Positions 12,300-23,617 of a stretch of 64,000 nucleotides of DNA are shown here, in pieces. The stretch is taken from NCBI GenBank assembly GCA_035578905.1, contig JAQJVL010000082.1, positions 605,618-669,617 of the forward strand, given 5' to 3'. The position numbers and the translations under genes are program-made. The stretch is from Stictocephala bisonia. Its lineage: Eukaryota; Arthropoda; Insecta; Hemiptera; Membracidae. Under the pieces are notes generated by a model. That model was not told the DNA's origin. It saw only the letters and a list, made by a program, of their open reading frames with translations, and searched no databases. Numbering within the stretch: the first letter of the stretch is position 1; each line of letters begins with the position of its first letter.

Positions 12300-12800
12300 A
12301 GGACTAAAGAGGATTTTCTTGTACCTCACAACCACAAGAGCTATTTCATTATTGTTTGAAAATGCAATTAATGTTGTATTTATCAATTTATACAGGATAT
12401 TTTTAAAATAATAACCCGATTTGAAATAGATATAATTATTAGAAAAAAGGCTTTGCCCAAATATATGGGACATTAAAATACTCACAAAAGAATGAAGTTT
12501 ACAAAAAGTTATCATAAATGAGCAATATGTCCTCCATTTGTAGCAAGGATAAGACACCATTCGTACAGTTTGGGACGAATTCAGCTATCGACTAGATGCC
12601 ATCCGTGCTGCAAATGGAGGATATATTGAACATTTATAATAATTGTTCGCAAACTTCATTCTTTTGTGAGTATTTTAATGTCCAATATGTTTTGGGTAAG
12701 GCCCTTGTTTCTAATAAATATAGCTATTTAAAATCGGGTCATTCTCTTTTAAACACTCTGAATTTTACATATAATGTATTATCATTTATGTTACCAAAAT
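12300..12800. repeat. Large inverted duplication, arms of about 200 bp
   Basis: The plus-strand segment from about 12600 (CTGCAAATGGAGGATATATT, then CAAACTTCATTCTTTTGTGA, then GTATTTTAATGTCCAATATG) matches the reverse complement of about 12380-12555. Arm identity is roughly 75-80% by eye and the central spacer is about 45 bp. Each arm carries an ORF of 85-89 codons with related peptides (SFxxxFCxxH/TSFxxxYFN type), so the duplicated source may once have been coding. The product is not recognised. Confidence 0.8.
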
Positions 12801-12845
12801 CTGATACTTTGATTTACCTTTCGTTTAAGGTTACTTCTTTAATTC

Positions 12846-12886
12846 AGATATAGTTTAAAATTATTAACTATATTTTAAACTATATT
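12846..12886. repeat. Short palindrome
   Basis: TATAGTTTAAAAT pairs with ATTTTAAACTATA across a loop of about 10 bases. Probably an AT-rich cruciform-type sequence. Confidence 0.6.
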
Positions 12887-12889
12887 TAA

Positions 12890-15620
12890 ATCAGATATAT
12901 AAATTAAACATTCAAATTCATTAATATACTTGATTTAATTTAGTTCCTTATGAAATTTACTGAAATGATATTTAATTTGATATTGGTATTTACAAATTTA
13001 TTTACATGAATATGTATGGCATTCTGCTTTCAAAAATTGTAATTTATTTATGTCTAGATCAATTGATACTGTGAGTATATTTTTTAGATGCTTGTTTAGG
13101 ATTTTGGGAATGTTTAAAGTGATAAAAAAGTTATAACTGATTAAGATGAAATATGTATTCTGAAAATAATCTCATACCAGGTGATTTACATTATCTAAAC
13201 AAGTACAATGTAGACCTAATTTATACAAAGAAGGCCTAGTGCTGAAAATATAGCTTCTACTTCATAGTTAGCAATATATTGATAACTGATTGCTAATGGA
13301 CTAATTAGCACGTGAAGCTTGCAAGGGTTTCTCTATATTTTAATTATAATTACAAGTAGAACAATACATTTAGGTGATAGATTTCAAATAATTGTTCAGA
13401 TTACCTTATTATCCTACTTTAAATTTTAAAAACAGAACCTTCAGTTGATATTTGGTGTTGTTTTTTCAAGATACTCAAATCAAAATAAAAAATCTGTTTA
13501 TTTCCAAAAAATAAAAGTTCAAAATTTACAATACAAAATATAACTGATATACTGCTTTTATGCAAATTTAGAATACATTGTGGTAGTTCCTGTTTAATAA
13601 AGAGGCTAATGGCTTTCATTAATGGTTCCTTGTAACACTTAGATTAACAAGACATTATCAGATTCTGAGAATACAATTCACTCCTCCATTAGTTATTCTG
13701 CACTTCAGAGTCCCCATTTATATCTTTAAAGTAGAAAGATATATTTAAATAAAAAAAATTAATAATAACACTATCTGCTTAAGTAATTTTTTAATTCGTT
13801 TTGAAAGATTTTCGTAGCTTAATTAAAATTTATTTTGTTTACATTTAAATATAACTAGTGGATTGTAGGAGCACAAGCCCCTAAATATATAAAATAGAAA
13901 TGTTGCTGTAAAATATTTAATGTATAATATTGAATAATTAATAGTTTTGTAAAACTCAAACAAAAAGTTGCCCATATGTAAACACTGGTTTGTTCAATTG
14001 AATACCAGCTTCTTTAAGGGTTTGGTCTTGAGCCTTGTTAATTTGGGTATAAAACATTAACAGCTGGAATATTGCATTTGTCTTATTAACAGCTGTAATA
14101 TTGAATGCATATTACCACAGTATAAAACACACAACAGTTAGAAACCTTCTTTCCATAAGATTAACATGGGAACTTTGAGGGCGGAGCCCTTAAGGCGGAT
14201 CACAAAACTTTTATTTTTCCCGCCATCTAAAATATCAGAGCTTTAAAATGAGCCATTTCCGAAGGCAGTAAGTGAAGTTATACCACCTTGTAATTTTGAC
14301 GCAATTGATTTGCCTCACGAAATTAAATATATAGATTCTTATAATTATATACATAAAATAATTCTTGTATATTATTTATATATATAATGTTTCTGACAGT
14401 ACGTGTTAGCATCATTAAAAGGGTCGCAACAGTGAGGGTAGATACGATGGTAGATACAGTCACGTGTTTTTAAATCTCAAGCTATTTTACATTGTGTTAA
14501 AATTATTTCAAATAAACTGATATTAAGCTTATAACAGACAAAAATAAATTTAAATATGAAATACGAACAAAGAACTCAAACACACAAAAAACTTTGCTTC
14601 CACTTTACTACTGCAATTATGCTTTTAAAGTTAGCATTATGATTAATAATACAAATTTAGACCCCATCTACTAGTATAAAAAGATTTAGTGATAAATTGA
14701 TTATTACGTTTTATAGTTTTAAATTTAAATAATTTAGGTAAAAGCCGAATACTGCTATAAAATCATTGAACATTATTTGCAGTACCTTAAAATACACTCC
14801 TAACACACAGAAACCTCCTTTACAATGTAAAATACACGCATACTTAGTTTCATGACACCTGCTATATCACAATATTTTCTAAATTGCTTTGCATTTATTA
14901 AACATATAAAAATAGAAAAGGCCTGAAAACAGGCATTGGTCACAGTTACTTTTTACAGAATTACAGCATATTACATCTGTCTGTTGCACATGTTTGCTTT
15001 CACTTTGTTTGCGAGTGTATTATGAATTTCTGATCAGATAGTGATTTTTATAAATATACATACAAAATAAAAGCCATCATTTTTTGTCAACACAATGAGA
15101 AAAGTTGAACTCAATATTACAAAATTAATATGTTAATTGTCAATATAATCATAGTAATTTGTGTCAAATAGCTTTTGGAGAAAAATTAACAAATGCTATA
15201 TAAAAACATTTATAACGAATAGAACATGTATTATTCATAACATATACAACAACAAATAATAGGCATAAATATCCATTACAGCTGACAATGATTTAACTTG
15301 TGATTGTTGCACTTTCCCCATAAAAGAATCCTCCATTAGGAGTGAACTGCAAATTTACTTTGTAATAATTAGCAATTTGTAGCATATCTTCTTTATTCCT
15401 ACAAAAAATACATTTCAAATCTTAATCACAAAATCGAAATTTGTGAAATTATTGATAAATTAGTGGATTTTTTTTATGATTTTCAGTAACATTTAGGAAT
15501 AATCTTCGAATATCAAAACAGGTTTTTATAAAATCATTTAAATTAACTAATTATAACTAAAAATTTGATTGCTTAACCTAAAACTACCAATATTTACATT
15601 TGAAAACATTAAACATTTCC
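12890..15620. other. AT-rich non-coding region
   Basis: No gene found. Small items: a roughly 34-bp direct duplication around TATTAACAGCTG-TATTGCAT (about 14045-14110), a short GC-richer patch at about 14160-14220 and the weak repeat at 15270-15320. Nothing else stands out. Confidence 0.5.
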
Positions 15621-15673
15621 TGACTACCGTAAATAATTAGAAGACGTTGCACCATATATCTGTTACCTCCATC

Positions 15674-16612
15674 ATGTCTTTACCTTTTTGTCCTGTCTGC
15701 ATGAAAGCTGTTTTAGACACAGAAGAGGGGATTTGCTGTGACAACGCCTGTAAAAGATGGTTTCACAGAGAATGCGTAAGGATGTCAAAGAGCGAATACC
15801 GGCGCATATCTGGTGATAGCAAGATTAAGTGGATTTGTTCCAGAGTTGATTGCCTCATTCCAACGGACCAGTCTCTGGACAAACTGTCCACACAAATGAC
15901 ATCTGTATTAACAAAATTGGATGCACTCCTAACCAAGGTAGATAAAATAGATGATTTAGCCAAAGACATAAACAAAATCCAAACTGAAGTTTCATCGATG
16001 AAGGCGGGTCTTTCAGCTATGGAGCCGAGGATAGCCACTACAGAAGACAAAGTTGTTCAACTTGATAATGATATTGCCACCATTAAAACAGAAGTCTTAT
16101 TAATCACTGAAAAAATAAATACACTTGAGAATAACGCTAACACTTCCTTAGATGCAGCTGTCGCAGAAGTTAATGATCGAGCCAGCAGATTAAAAAATGT
16201 TCTTCTCCACAAAGTCCCTGAGAGTGAGAAGAGCAACCCAAGTGATATTAAAGAAGACGATAGAAAGAAGCTCACAACCATACTGGATGCTTTTCAATTA
16301 AAGTCTGATCAGGTGACCTTTTACAGGTTGGGGCAAAAATCAAGCCGCAATACGCGGCCACTAAAAGTAGTGTTTTGCTCCCAAAGTGAAGCGTCGTCAC
16401 TCATAAAGAAATTTTCACATGAAGCAGTTAAAGATGTCCATCCTACACTATCTGATGTCTCCATTTCCCGAGACCGCACTCCTAATGAACGGGCCGCCCT
16501 AGACTCTTTACGTCAAGAAATGGGTCGGAGAGCTGCTGCTGGTGAGTCGAATCTTACGATAAAGTACATTCATGGTGTCCCAAGAATCACAACAATTAAG
16601 CCAAAAAACTAA
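15674..16612 (+). CDS. LINE ORF1 protein with PHD-type zinc finger and coiled coil
   Basis: Predicted 312 residues from ATG 15674; an ATG nine codons upstream (15647) would give 321. The second start is preferred because MSLPFCPVC puts the zinc finger at the N terminus. The finger shows C-x2-C, CCDNAC, WFHREC and WICSRVDC, the C4HC3 pattern of PHD domains, over about residues 6-60. A heptad-rich stretch at about 65-160 (LDKLSTQMTSVLTKLDALLT and similar) predicts a coiled coil. The C-terminal part has LKVVFCSQSEASSLIKKF and SISRDRTPNERAALDSLR, seen in ORF1 proteins of CR1-like elements and thought to bind the RNA. The frame is fully open although ORF2 downstream is wrecked. Confidence 0.85.
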   Translation: MSLPFCPVCMKAVLDTEEGICCDNACKRWFHRECVRMSKSEYRRISGDSKIKWICSRVDCLIPTDQSLDKLSTQMTSVLTKLDALLTKVDKIDDLAKDINKIQTEVSSMKAGLSAMEPRIATTEDKVVQLDNDIATIKTEVLLITEKINTLENNANTSLDAAVAEVNDRASRLKNVLLHKVPESEKSNPSDIKEDDRKKLTTILDAFQLKSDQVTFYRLGQKSSRNTRPLKVVFCSQSEASSLIKKFSHEAVKDVHPTLSDVSISRDRTPNERAALDSLRQEMGRRAAAGESNLTIKYIHGVPRITTIKPKN

Positions 16613-17285
16613 ATAATGAGGGACATTCCAGCAGGCTTTCGGTTTATTATCGAAATGTCAATGGACTTCGAGGTAAACTTCATGACCTGCGGTTGTCCCT
16701 CTCCTCTACTCTATACGATGTTATTGCTCTCACTGAAACTAACTTATCCCACTATATCAATGACGCTGAACTTGGATTCCCTTCCTATAATATCTACCGA
16801 ATGGATAGATCAACGGCAACAAGGTGAGCGGCGGGGGCATTCTGCTGGCAGTCAAGGATAGTCTCAAATCACATCGTTTATTATCGTCTTATGATTCTAT
16901 TGAGCAGCTCTTTATTTCCTTGATTGCATCTCCAGGTAACAAAGCCTTCTTGGAATGGCCTATATCCCTCCCGATACCACAATCACCAAATATAATGATT
17001 ATTCGTCTGCGGTGGAAGAGGTCGTAGCTACTCACTCTTTCTCCCATATCCTCCTGATGGGAGACTTAATCAACTCGATCTTGACTGGAATAGTCCGACA
17101 CATATCTCTCCACGACCCTCGCCTTCTAGAACCCAATGTGACTTGGTCTGAACGCACAATCTGAACCAGTTTAACTCTATACGAAACTCTCGTGGAGTAA
17201 TATTAGATGCTATCCTCTCATCAGAGACAAACACCATATTCATTCACACCCATTACAGTCTAAAAGTCATCCTGATTGTCAAACC
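16613..17285 (+). pseudogene. LINE ORF2 fragment: frameshifted APE-type endonuclease
   Basis: Pieces of an exonuclease-endonuclease-phosphatase fold domain lie in successive frames. 16639-16824 reads YRNVNGLRGKLHDLR, then YDVIALTETNL and YNIYRMDRS, ending at TGA 16825. About 16827-16960 reads SGGGILLAVKDSL and SIEQLFISL. About 16953-17060 reads GMAYIPPDTT and SHILLMGDL, followed after a one-base shift by NQLDLDWNSP. About 17160-17285 reads LNQFNSIRNSRG, then a LDAILSS motif and an HPDC end. The conserved TE in ALTET, the GDLN box and the HP are where they belong. At least four frame changes or stops mean no activity. No RT follows. Confidence 0.88.
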
Positions 17286-17289
17286 ATTC

Positions 17290-17650
17290 ATCATGTTATG
17301 TGTATTTATTTATAGTTTAATATTCGAATTTGCATGTTTGTTAGATATTATTTATGTTACATTTACAAAATATTTATCCTTGTTATCGCTTATATCACTT
17401 ATACTATATCATAACAAATTGTTGAATATTTATTGTATATTTATTGCATATATTTATTTATATGTGCATATTAATTGATTATTCTCAATTGTATATTGTT
17501 ATCCAACTAATTCTTTAAGCACTGGTAATTACCATATTTCATTAGCCTCTGTTTTCTATTTTTCTGTTCTCTATTTTCAGCCTAAGTTTTCTTGTATACA
17601 ATTTTGTTAAAAAGGCATATGCCGTTAATCATAATAAATAATAAAAAAAT
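17290..17650 (+). other. Probable LINE 3' UTR
   Basis: AT-rich, no coding potential, ending in AAAAAGGCATATGCCGTTAA and AATAATAAA-type repeats. It follows directly on the truncated endonuclease. Confidence 0.55.
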
Positions 17651-17712
17651 AGTTTACTCCAAACAGACTGAAAAATGATTTTCAAACACAATTCAGTCAA
17701 GTAGACACAGAT

Positions 17713-18106
17713 ACCGTTACGTTTACCGATCGTAGAAAATTCGACCCTGTTGTGCTAGTTAAATCAAATCTGTTGGTTCGTTTACTCTACCGATCGTAGA
17801 GCATTCGACCCTGTTGTGCTAGTTAAATCAAATCTGCTGGTTCGTTTACACTACCGATCGTAGAACATTCGACCCTGTTGTCCTAGTTAAATTATATCTG
17901 CTGGTTCGTTTACACTACCGATCGTAGAACATTCGACCCTGTTGTCCTAGTTAAATCAAATCTGCTGATTCGTTTACAATACCGATCGTAGAACATACGA
18001 CCCTGTTGTGCTAGTTAAATCAAATCTACTGGTTCGTTTACTCTACTGATCGTTGATTTTACGAACCTCTTTGCAATAATTAAGTGGGTACCGGTTCGTT
18101 TACACT
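17713..18106. repeat. 64-bp tandem array, about six copies
   Basis: The unit is TACCGATCGTAGAACATTCG then ACCCTGTTGTGCTAGTTAAA then TCAAATCTGCTGGTTCGTTT ACAC. Unit spacing is 64 bp where measured (17853 to 17917). The last copies are diverged. It starts about 60 bp after the LINE 3' end. No protein-coding sense. Confidence 0.93.
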
Positions 18107-18109
18107 ATG

Positions 18110-18950
18110 GAATTTAATCGTTAAAATAAGGAAAGTTGAAATCTTAAGAATTACGCTATTGCAAATTTTTAAAACGAGTGAATCGTTAAAAGTGAATTAA
18201 TAAGTGAATATAGTTTAGCCACAGTTGAAAGTCTACAGTAAATTTTGAAAGACACAGCTGCGATTTACAGTACCACTGTAGCAATATATTTCAAACACAA
18301 TCCTAAAATTTAATACTCCTATCGTTTTTTTATCGTTAAAACAGTAGATGTGTTTAAATTCTGGTAATGTAAATTGGTAGTAAACATAATTATAAATATT
18401 TTTTAAGGGATTAAAAAATTAAATAAAAAGTAAACGTTTACGAGCTTGTTACATTTTATCCCATATTTACTTAATATTACCAACTTCATTGTAAAACTAT
18501 CATATCACACTCACAAATACGAAAGCAGATCGTTTGCTATGAGATTTTGTAGTCATCTCAACAGGACTAAACTTGAATCAACTACTAATAAGCAATTTTA
18601 AAAAGGAATAAAAACGCTCGATTTCTTTCAGAAAACTCTTACTCAAAAATAACAGAGCCTAACTAACATTTTGTATAAAGAATCTTTGAATGACTAAAAC
18701 CATCAAAAGGAAGCCAAAAGAATACAATAAAGCAATATGACAAACGTGTATTGTTATTCATTATGACAGCCTGTATTGTTTACATTATCTCGATACACAC
18801 AAAAACATAACAAACATCCGGGATCTCAAGTTTCCCCAATTGTATCTTCACATAGGCTCGTTATCCTTACACGGTACCTTGTTTGTCAAAGAAGGGATCT
18901 CTTCTTATGAAAATAACATTTACGAAATATGTCTTATTTTCGAAGACAGT
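18110..18950. other. AT-rich non-coding spacer
   Basis: No gene or array recognised. Confidence 0.5.
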
Positions 18951-18959
18951 ATAACTAAG

Positions 18960-19160
18960 AGACACCCATGCGTGCTTCGCGTGCCAACCCCGTCAATACC
19001 TCGGTCTGTGGCACTTGACAACAAATCTTAGTAGATACGATATAGCAGTAAAACTATAATATGACAATTTGTGTACAGTAGCTCATTAATTGCACTTGCG
19101 TTGCCACCTTTATATAAAACACCCAATGCTTATTAAATTTCAAAAGTATTTATCAGGTTA
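18960..19160 (+). repeat. Dispersed repeat family C, copy 1
   Basis: The run from ATGCGTGCTTCGCGTGCCAA through CCTCGGTCTGTGGCACTTGA to CAACAAATCTTAGTAG resembles 60760-60960 (GCACGCATTGCGTGCAAACC, CCTCGGCCTGGAACATTTGA, CTACAAATTTTAGTAGG). Both continue into a CTTGCGTT..TAAACACC(C/T)AATG segment about 90 bp later. Probably two copies of a transposon end. The 63-codon ORF at 18840-19031 overlaps it and is not considered a gene. Confidence 0.6.
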
Positions 19161-19164
19161 TGAA

Positions 19165-19985
19165 TTGAAAAAAATAACTCCATTATCCTACCATTGGAAC
19201 CTTAACGGCAAGAGGGCTGAAATATTACAAAACAAAGCTTAAAATGCTATCTGGGAAAAGATACGTAACTTACAAGAGTTGTATAGCAATCGAATGAATG
19301 GTGCAGTAATGCATAAGACACATAAATTCGTTTTCATATACTGTGTAGATCAAAATTCCACTGAATACAAATTAACTCTTTCTAACATCATGAAATCTCT
19401 ACAGTCACAAGAATGACATAAACATCATTATTTGCATTCCAACAGCTGTTACACTTTTATAAAGATAACAAAGTTTAACAGTAAATGGGTACTCAATCAA
19501 CACAATTAAAATGTTGATTATCATTTCAACATTATGTTACTTTTCGATTAATTTAAATATATCTCCAAGATATTCTTATAGAAAAATTGATTTTAAGGGC
19601 TTCCCGTGCCTTCAAGATGTAAGTATGGAATGATGAAGACCTTATTGCAAAACTAACTAAGAATAGATGGTAATATTGTGTTACTTCGCTCGATAAAAAT
19701 CGTCCAAAAATGTGGGTAGATTCATGTTAACAAAAAACTGTTTCACATATTATATACGTATAAAGATAGCTTTTTTATTTTTTTAACTCAAAACAATAAC
19801 AATATAGTCTTAAATAACTCATCAAATTTAGAAACAGTAAAACAAAAATACAGGCTCGATTAATATTTTAAATAATTCCTAGATTATTTTGTAAATGCAT
19901 GTGTAGAATAACCGGTATAATGCTAAGTAGAGGAATTTTAAAATGTTATCTAAAATAAGCTTTATTCTGACTTCCATATTTACTT
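19165..19985. other. AT-rich non-coding spacer
   Basis: Nothing recognised. Confidence 0.45.
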
Positions 19986-19989
19986 CGAA

Positions 19990-20860
19990 AAAATGAAGAT
20001 TTTGGACTGCGGTTGGTGACCTCCTCTCTCTCTACTGAAGCCTCTCTCCCAGGTACTGTGGCTCACAAAAACAAATTGATCATACTGAATGTGATACACT
20101 TTGTCTCTGATCATCTTTAATTTGAAGAAAGTCTAAGGTATCAGGAACTATATTTATCCATTTAGATTTATAATATCTAATAAATACATAAACGAGCGAC
20201 TGAAAAGTTAGGACAGATTACTAGAGTTTCGAGTTAATTCAGCTTATCTATTTGTTCCACATCCCCTAATGTCATTAAAGAAGAATTTCTGGTTTGTTTT
20301 ACGTGTAAAATAAACTATCATTGTTTTGATAACGTTCAGTTCATGTGGCTGTCTTTAGCTCACGTCATAGCCAAATGAAAGTATGATTGAAGAGCCGGAT
20401 GGTCTCTCGTATTAATGATCTGTATAGATATTGTAATATCGTCGGCAAAGAGCTGAACTGCACAGTTCAGTACACGTATAATGTCATTAATGAGTATCTA
20501 TAAAAAACAAAGTTCCCAAATTAGAGCCTTGTGGTTCTATTTAAATTGCAGTAAAGTTCCCAGAAAACACAACAACAAATATTAATTTTAATCTGTTATC
20601 TTAGAAGTAAGATTTTATCGATTGAAAAAGATCCGGGGAGAATCCAAAAGATGAAGGTGTTTTTAAAAATACATGGTGATGATGCTTGTTGAAAAACTTA
20701 TGAAAAGTCTACATAAATTAAATCAAACTGAGCTCAACATTGAGCCTTATGACCAGTAACTACTAGAAAAGTGGACAGTTGAACAATCATTCATGAATCT
20801 ATGTTGATGAGGAGAGATTACATTGCAGATTAACTTATGCAAAAAAAATGCACCGCCTTT
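19990..20860 (-). pseudogene. Heavily decayed LINE reverse transcriptase, minus strand
   Basis: Read on the minus strand from high to low coordinates, the fragments follow RT order. QHRFMNDCSTV lies near 20770-20815 (finger motif usually QHGFxxGxST). YVDFS-stop-VF lies near 20700 (motif A). PQG-type SNLGTLLF lies near 20505-20535 (motif B). ILINDI then LFADDITISI lies near 20415-20500 (motif C with the catalytic FADD). Far downstream, EPQYLGER at about 20035-20065 matches the EPQYLSEK of the C-terminal RT fragment at 5796-6329. Stops and frame changes are frequent. The catalytic aspartates survive in the text but the gene is dead. Confidence 0.8.
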
Positions 20861-21339
20861 CAGACATATTTAGTACTACACAGGTATAAAAAGTATGAAT
20901 CATATGGCTTTCATTGTGTCATTTCTAAGGTCACTTTCACCATCTTTGACATAACTACGCTACTTTTTTCCCTCCTGAAGTAGACTTAAATGCTTCCTTA
21001 CTATAAAGATTTGTTATCAAGAAGACCAACTTCATTTCTATAATACATTTTTAAAATTAACTGTAATACAACAATCACCTGATATTGCTAAATCTTATTA
21101 AATAAGCTTATTCAAAACATATTTCCCATGAGTCTGATTTCTATGTTTCGAGGTTATTATAAATCAGAACCTAAACATAAAAGGTCGGGTACTGTGCAAT
21201 ATTACAATCTAGCGATACGGAAGACTGATATTTTGTTAGAGATAACCAGGGGGAAAGGATGTGCAAGCGTGGAGAACCACCCCACAGCAAAGCATTTGCA
21301 GTCAACTATTCTTTAATAAAACCATGCTGATAAGAATAT

Positions 21340-21490
21340 ATTCGGCTGAAGAATCTCTTGTACAAAAATCTATGATCTCACTATGGCATTTGATGTAGTT
21401 GATTACAACATGTTTCTAAAAGAATTAGATTCGTTTGAAATAAGAGGTAAATCTTTGGAATGGATCGCATCTTACCTAATTATACTGAAA
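21340..21490 (+). pseudogene. Short plus-strand reverse transcriptase fragment
   Basis: Translating from about 21367 gives YDLTMAFDVVDYNMFLKEL, then a segment with GKSLEWIASYL. This is the RT motif A region (usually DLSKAFDxVxHxxLLxKL) followed by the WIxSYL block. It lies on the strand opposite to the RT remains at 19990-20860, so it is a separate insertion or the product of an inversion. Nothing recognisable follows after about 21490. Confidence 0.75.
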
Positions 21491-21494
21491 CAAT

Positions 21495-22240
21495 TGGTAT
21501 TTAGGCTGACAGGTGATCCTCAACGATCCATTCTGAGTTTTAGTAATTATGTTTATTGATAACCTATATTTGAGTGTAAAGAAAGCTTGACGCTGATTGA
21601 GGATACCAACCGATGGAGGATGAATAGATACGTAAAAACACATATTGATATTAAAGTTCACTAAAAATTATACTAACACGTGTTAGCCTTAGTCATTATT
21701 AGTCTTAATTAATAGGATGATCAGGGCTATTAATTGACCATCATTCATCAGTAGAAAAGTGTTTACCGACCGTTTTTAAGTAGTATTATTAATGGTATTA
21801 GATGTGCCAGTTATAAAAAAAATACAAAAAACCGAGAAATTGGAATTTTTTTATAAATCCAGTGGTAACCTGTTTGCTAAAATATACAAAATAGTGTATT
21901 TAAATATGTTTATCATGCATGTCTGTTATAAATTATTATAAAGTTTATGTTAATAACTAACTAAACAGCAAGTCAATGGGAAATGTTGTCATTCAAACAC
22001 CGATGTAATAAAGGGCTCTAGGTACACTGTTTGCGTCTCTGGGGATGAACAGTCAATGCCTGATGAAGAGTTTGTCTTTAATTAAGTAAAACCAATACAA
22101 AGTTACGGTCATGCAATGGTAACAGCTCTACAAAATTGTAACTAAAAATTAACATGTCGGTTAGACATAAACCTACATGTATATTCATACACTTTACCGA
22201 TCTAAGACCTAACACATTAATTTGGGAATCTGGTATTAAT
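21495..22240. other. AT-rich non-coding spacer
   Basis: No gene or structured repeat recognised. Confidence 0.5.
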
Positions 22241-22244
22241 ATTT

Positions 22245-22455
22245 GTAATCCACCCACCCACCCCTACACGTACAGTGGTACTGACCCACTCACCCACCCC
22301 TAAACGTACAGTGGTACTGACCCACTCACCCACCCCTACACTTACAGAGGTATTGACCCACCCGCCCATCCCTACACGTACAATGAACCACTCGCCCACT
22401 CCTACACGTACAGTGATATTGACCCATCCACCCACCCCTACACTCTACAGTGGTA
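22245..22455 (+). repeat. C-rich minisatellite, about six 32-36 bp units
   Basis: Unit about CCCACTCACCCACCCCTACA then CGTACAGTGGTACTGA, with 36-bp spacing where measured (22273 to 22309). It belongs to the same family as the arrays at 35160-37190 and 42820-43165 and the pair at 4946-5020. Here the unit carries CCCCTACACG rather than CCCATACACG, the same variant as in the SINE-like copy. Confidence 0.92.
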
Positions 22456-22459
22456 TTGA

Positions 22460-23600
22460 ATTATTTAAATCTAAGTTTTTTTAGAATTGTAGGCTATCTA
22501 AAAATATTTACGCCCCGCGAAATTTATTAGGTTGCCAATTTTCCACATTACCCATAAAATGAAAATAATATCAGGTTTCTCAATGATGGAAGTACTTAGG
22601 GAGACACATAAATAATTAGTTATTTATTTAACAAATGGATTAACGATAATGCTCGTAAAGGTTTATATGAGACCTATAAAACTTGCTTAAGTTCTTTTAT
22701 TTTAAAACTTTAATTTCCCTTAAAATCTTGTAAATATATGAGACAACACGACAATCTAACAAGCTACGCATCAAATAATGAGACACTAAAGGTACATAAT
22801 GGCGGAATGTGGTTATTCCCTAATTGGTCGGTCTGACTCGACTTCACAATTAGAATTAACCCAGGCTTAAACAGTGATTACCGTGCTCTTGTTCCACTGA
22901 GCAACGTACAAACAAGTCAGATAGACTTACACACTCAGGGATAAATTGAAGTACAATGAAATAGTTCACACATGTTTTAAAAAAAATAAAAATTATTTTA
23001 AATAAGAGAGATAAATGTTCCTTATTGTTTCAATAAAAATATATGTTATCATTGTATTAGATCATTTATGTTTTTTTACCAAAATACATACATATTTATA
23101 ATTTTTACCTAAAGACAGTACGATATATAAGTCTACTTAATTTTTCAGTTGTTTATATGGTTAGAATCAATAAAATGATGATTTACTTTCGTAATGAAGC
23201 AGATTTTATTAATTTAAATTTTCTAAACAAACAAGTTTAAATTTAAATAAAAGTGTTGTAATGCTAATAATTTGTAAGCTTCAAAATTTATTTCTATATC
23301 GTTGAATTTTTAATCGTTTATCTTAACGAAGCCTAATAATATTAAAATAGAACTCTCTAAACCTTAAATATATTAATATATAACTGTCTGATACCTTAAA
23401 TTGTAAGAACGGTCTTATTACGGTACAAAATAGTTGGCTTATAGTTGTGCTTCCCTAATTTAATTAAAATGAAAGTATAACAGTTCATTTAAAATACCAC
23501 TTAACAAAAGTCCCGTTATGTTTTGGTTAGTAATATTTTTAGAATACTAATGCCAATACATAGTATGATGTAGCCATTCCTAACAATCTAGTCTCCATAG
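22460..23600. other. AT-rich non-coding spacer
   Basis: No gene recognised. Sequence just before the 93-bp array (about 23540-23610) shows no obvious promoter. Confidence 0.5.
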
Positions 23601-23617
23601 TTTTTTTGAAGCAATAT

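Larger units (their letters stand above)
15630..17650 (+). mobile_element. Non-LTR retrotransposon with PHD-finger ORF1, internally deleted
   Basis: Order on the plus strand: intact ORF1 (to 16612), then endonuclease coding remains (16639 to about 17285), then an abrupt change to AT-rich sequence, and a 3' end AAAAAGGCATATGCCGTTAA followed by AATAATAAA repeats near 17645. The reverse transcriptase, expected to be around 2 kb, is absent. The junction at about 17285-17290 is therefore an internal deletion rather than 5' truncation. The ORF1 domain set matches the CR1/Jockey group of non-LTR elements (PHD-type zinc finger, coiled coil, nucleic-acid-binding C-terminal part). The exact 5' end is not defined. 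Confidence 0.8.
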
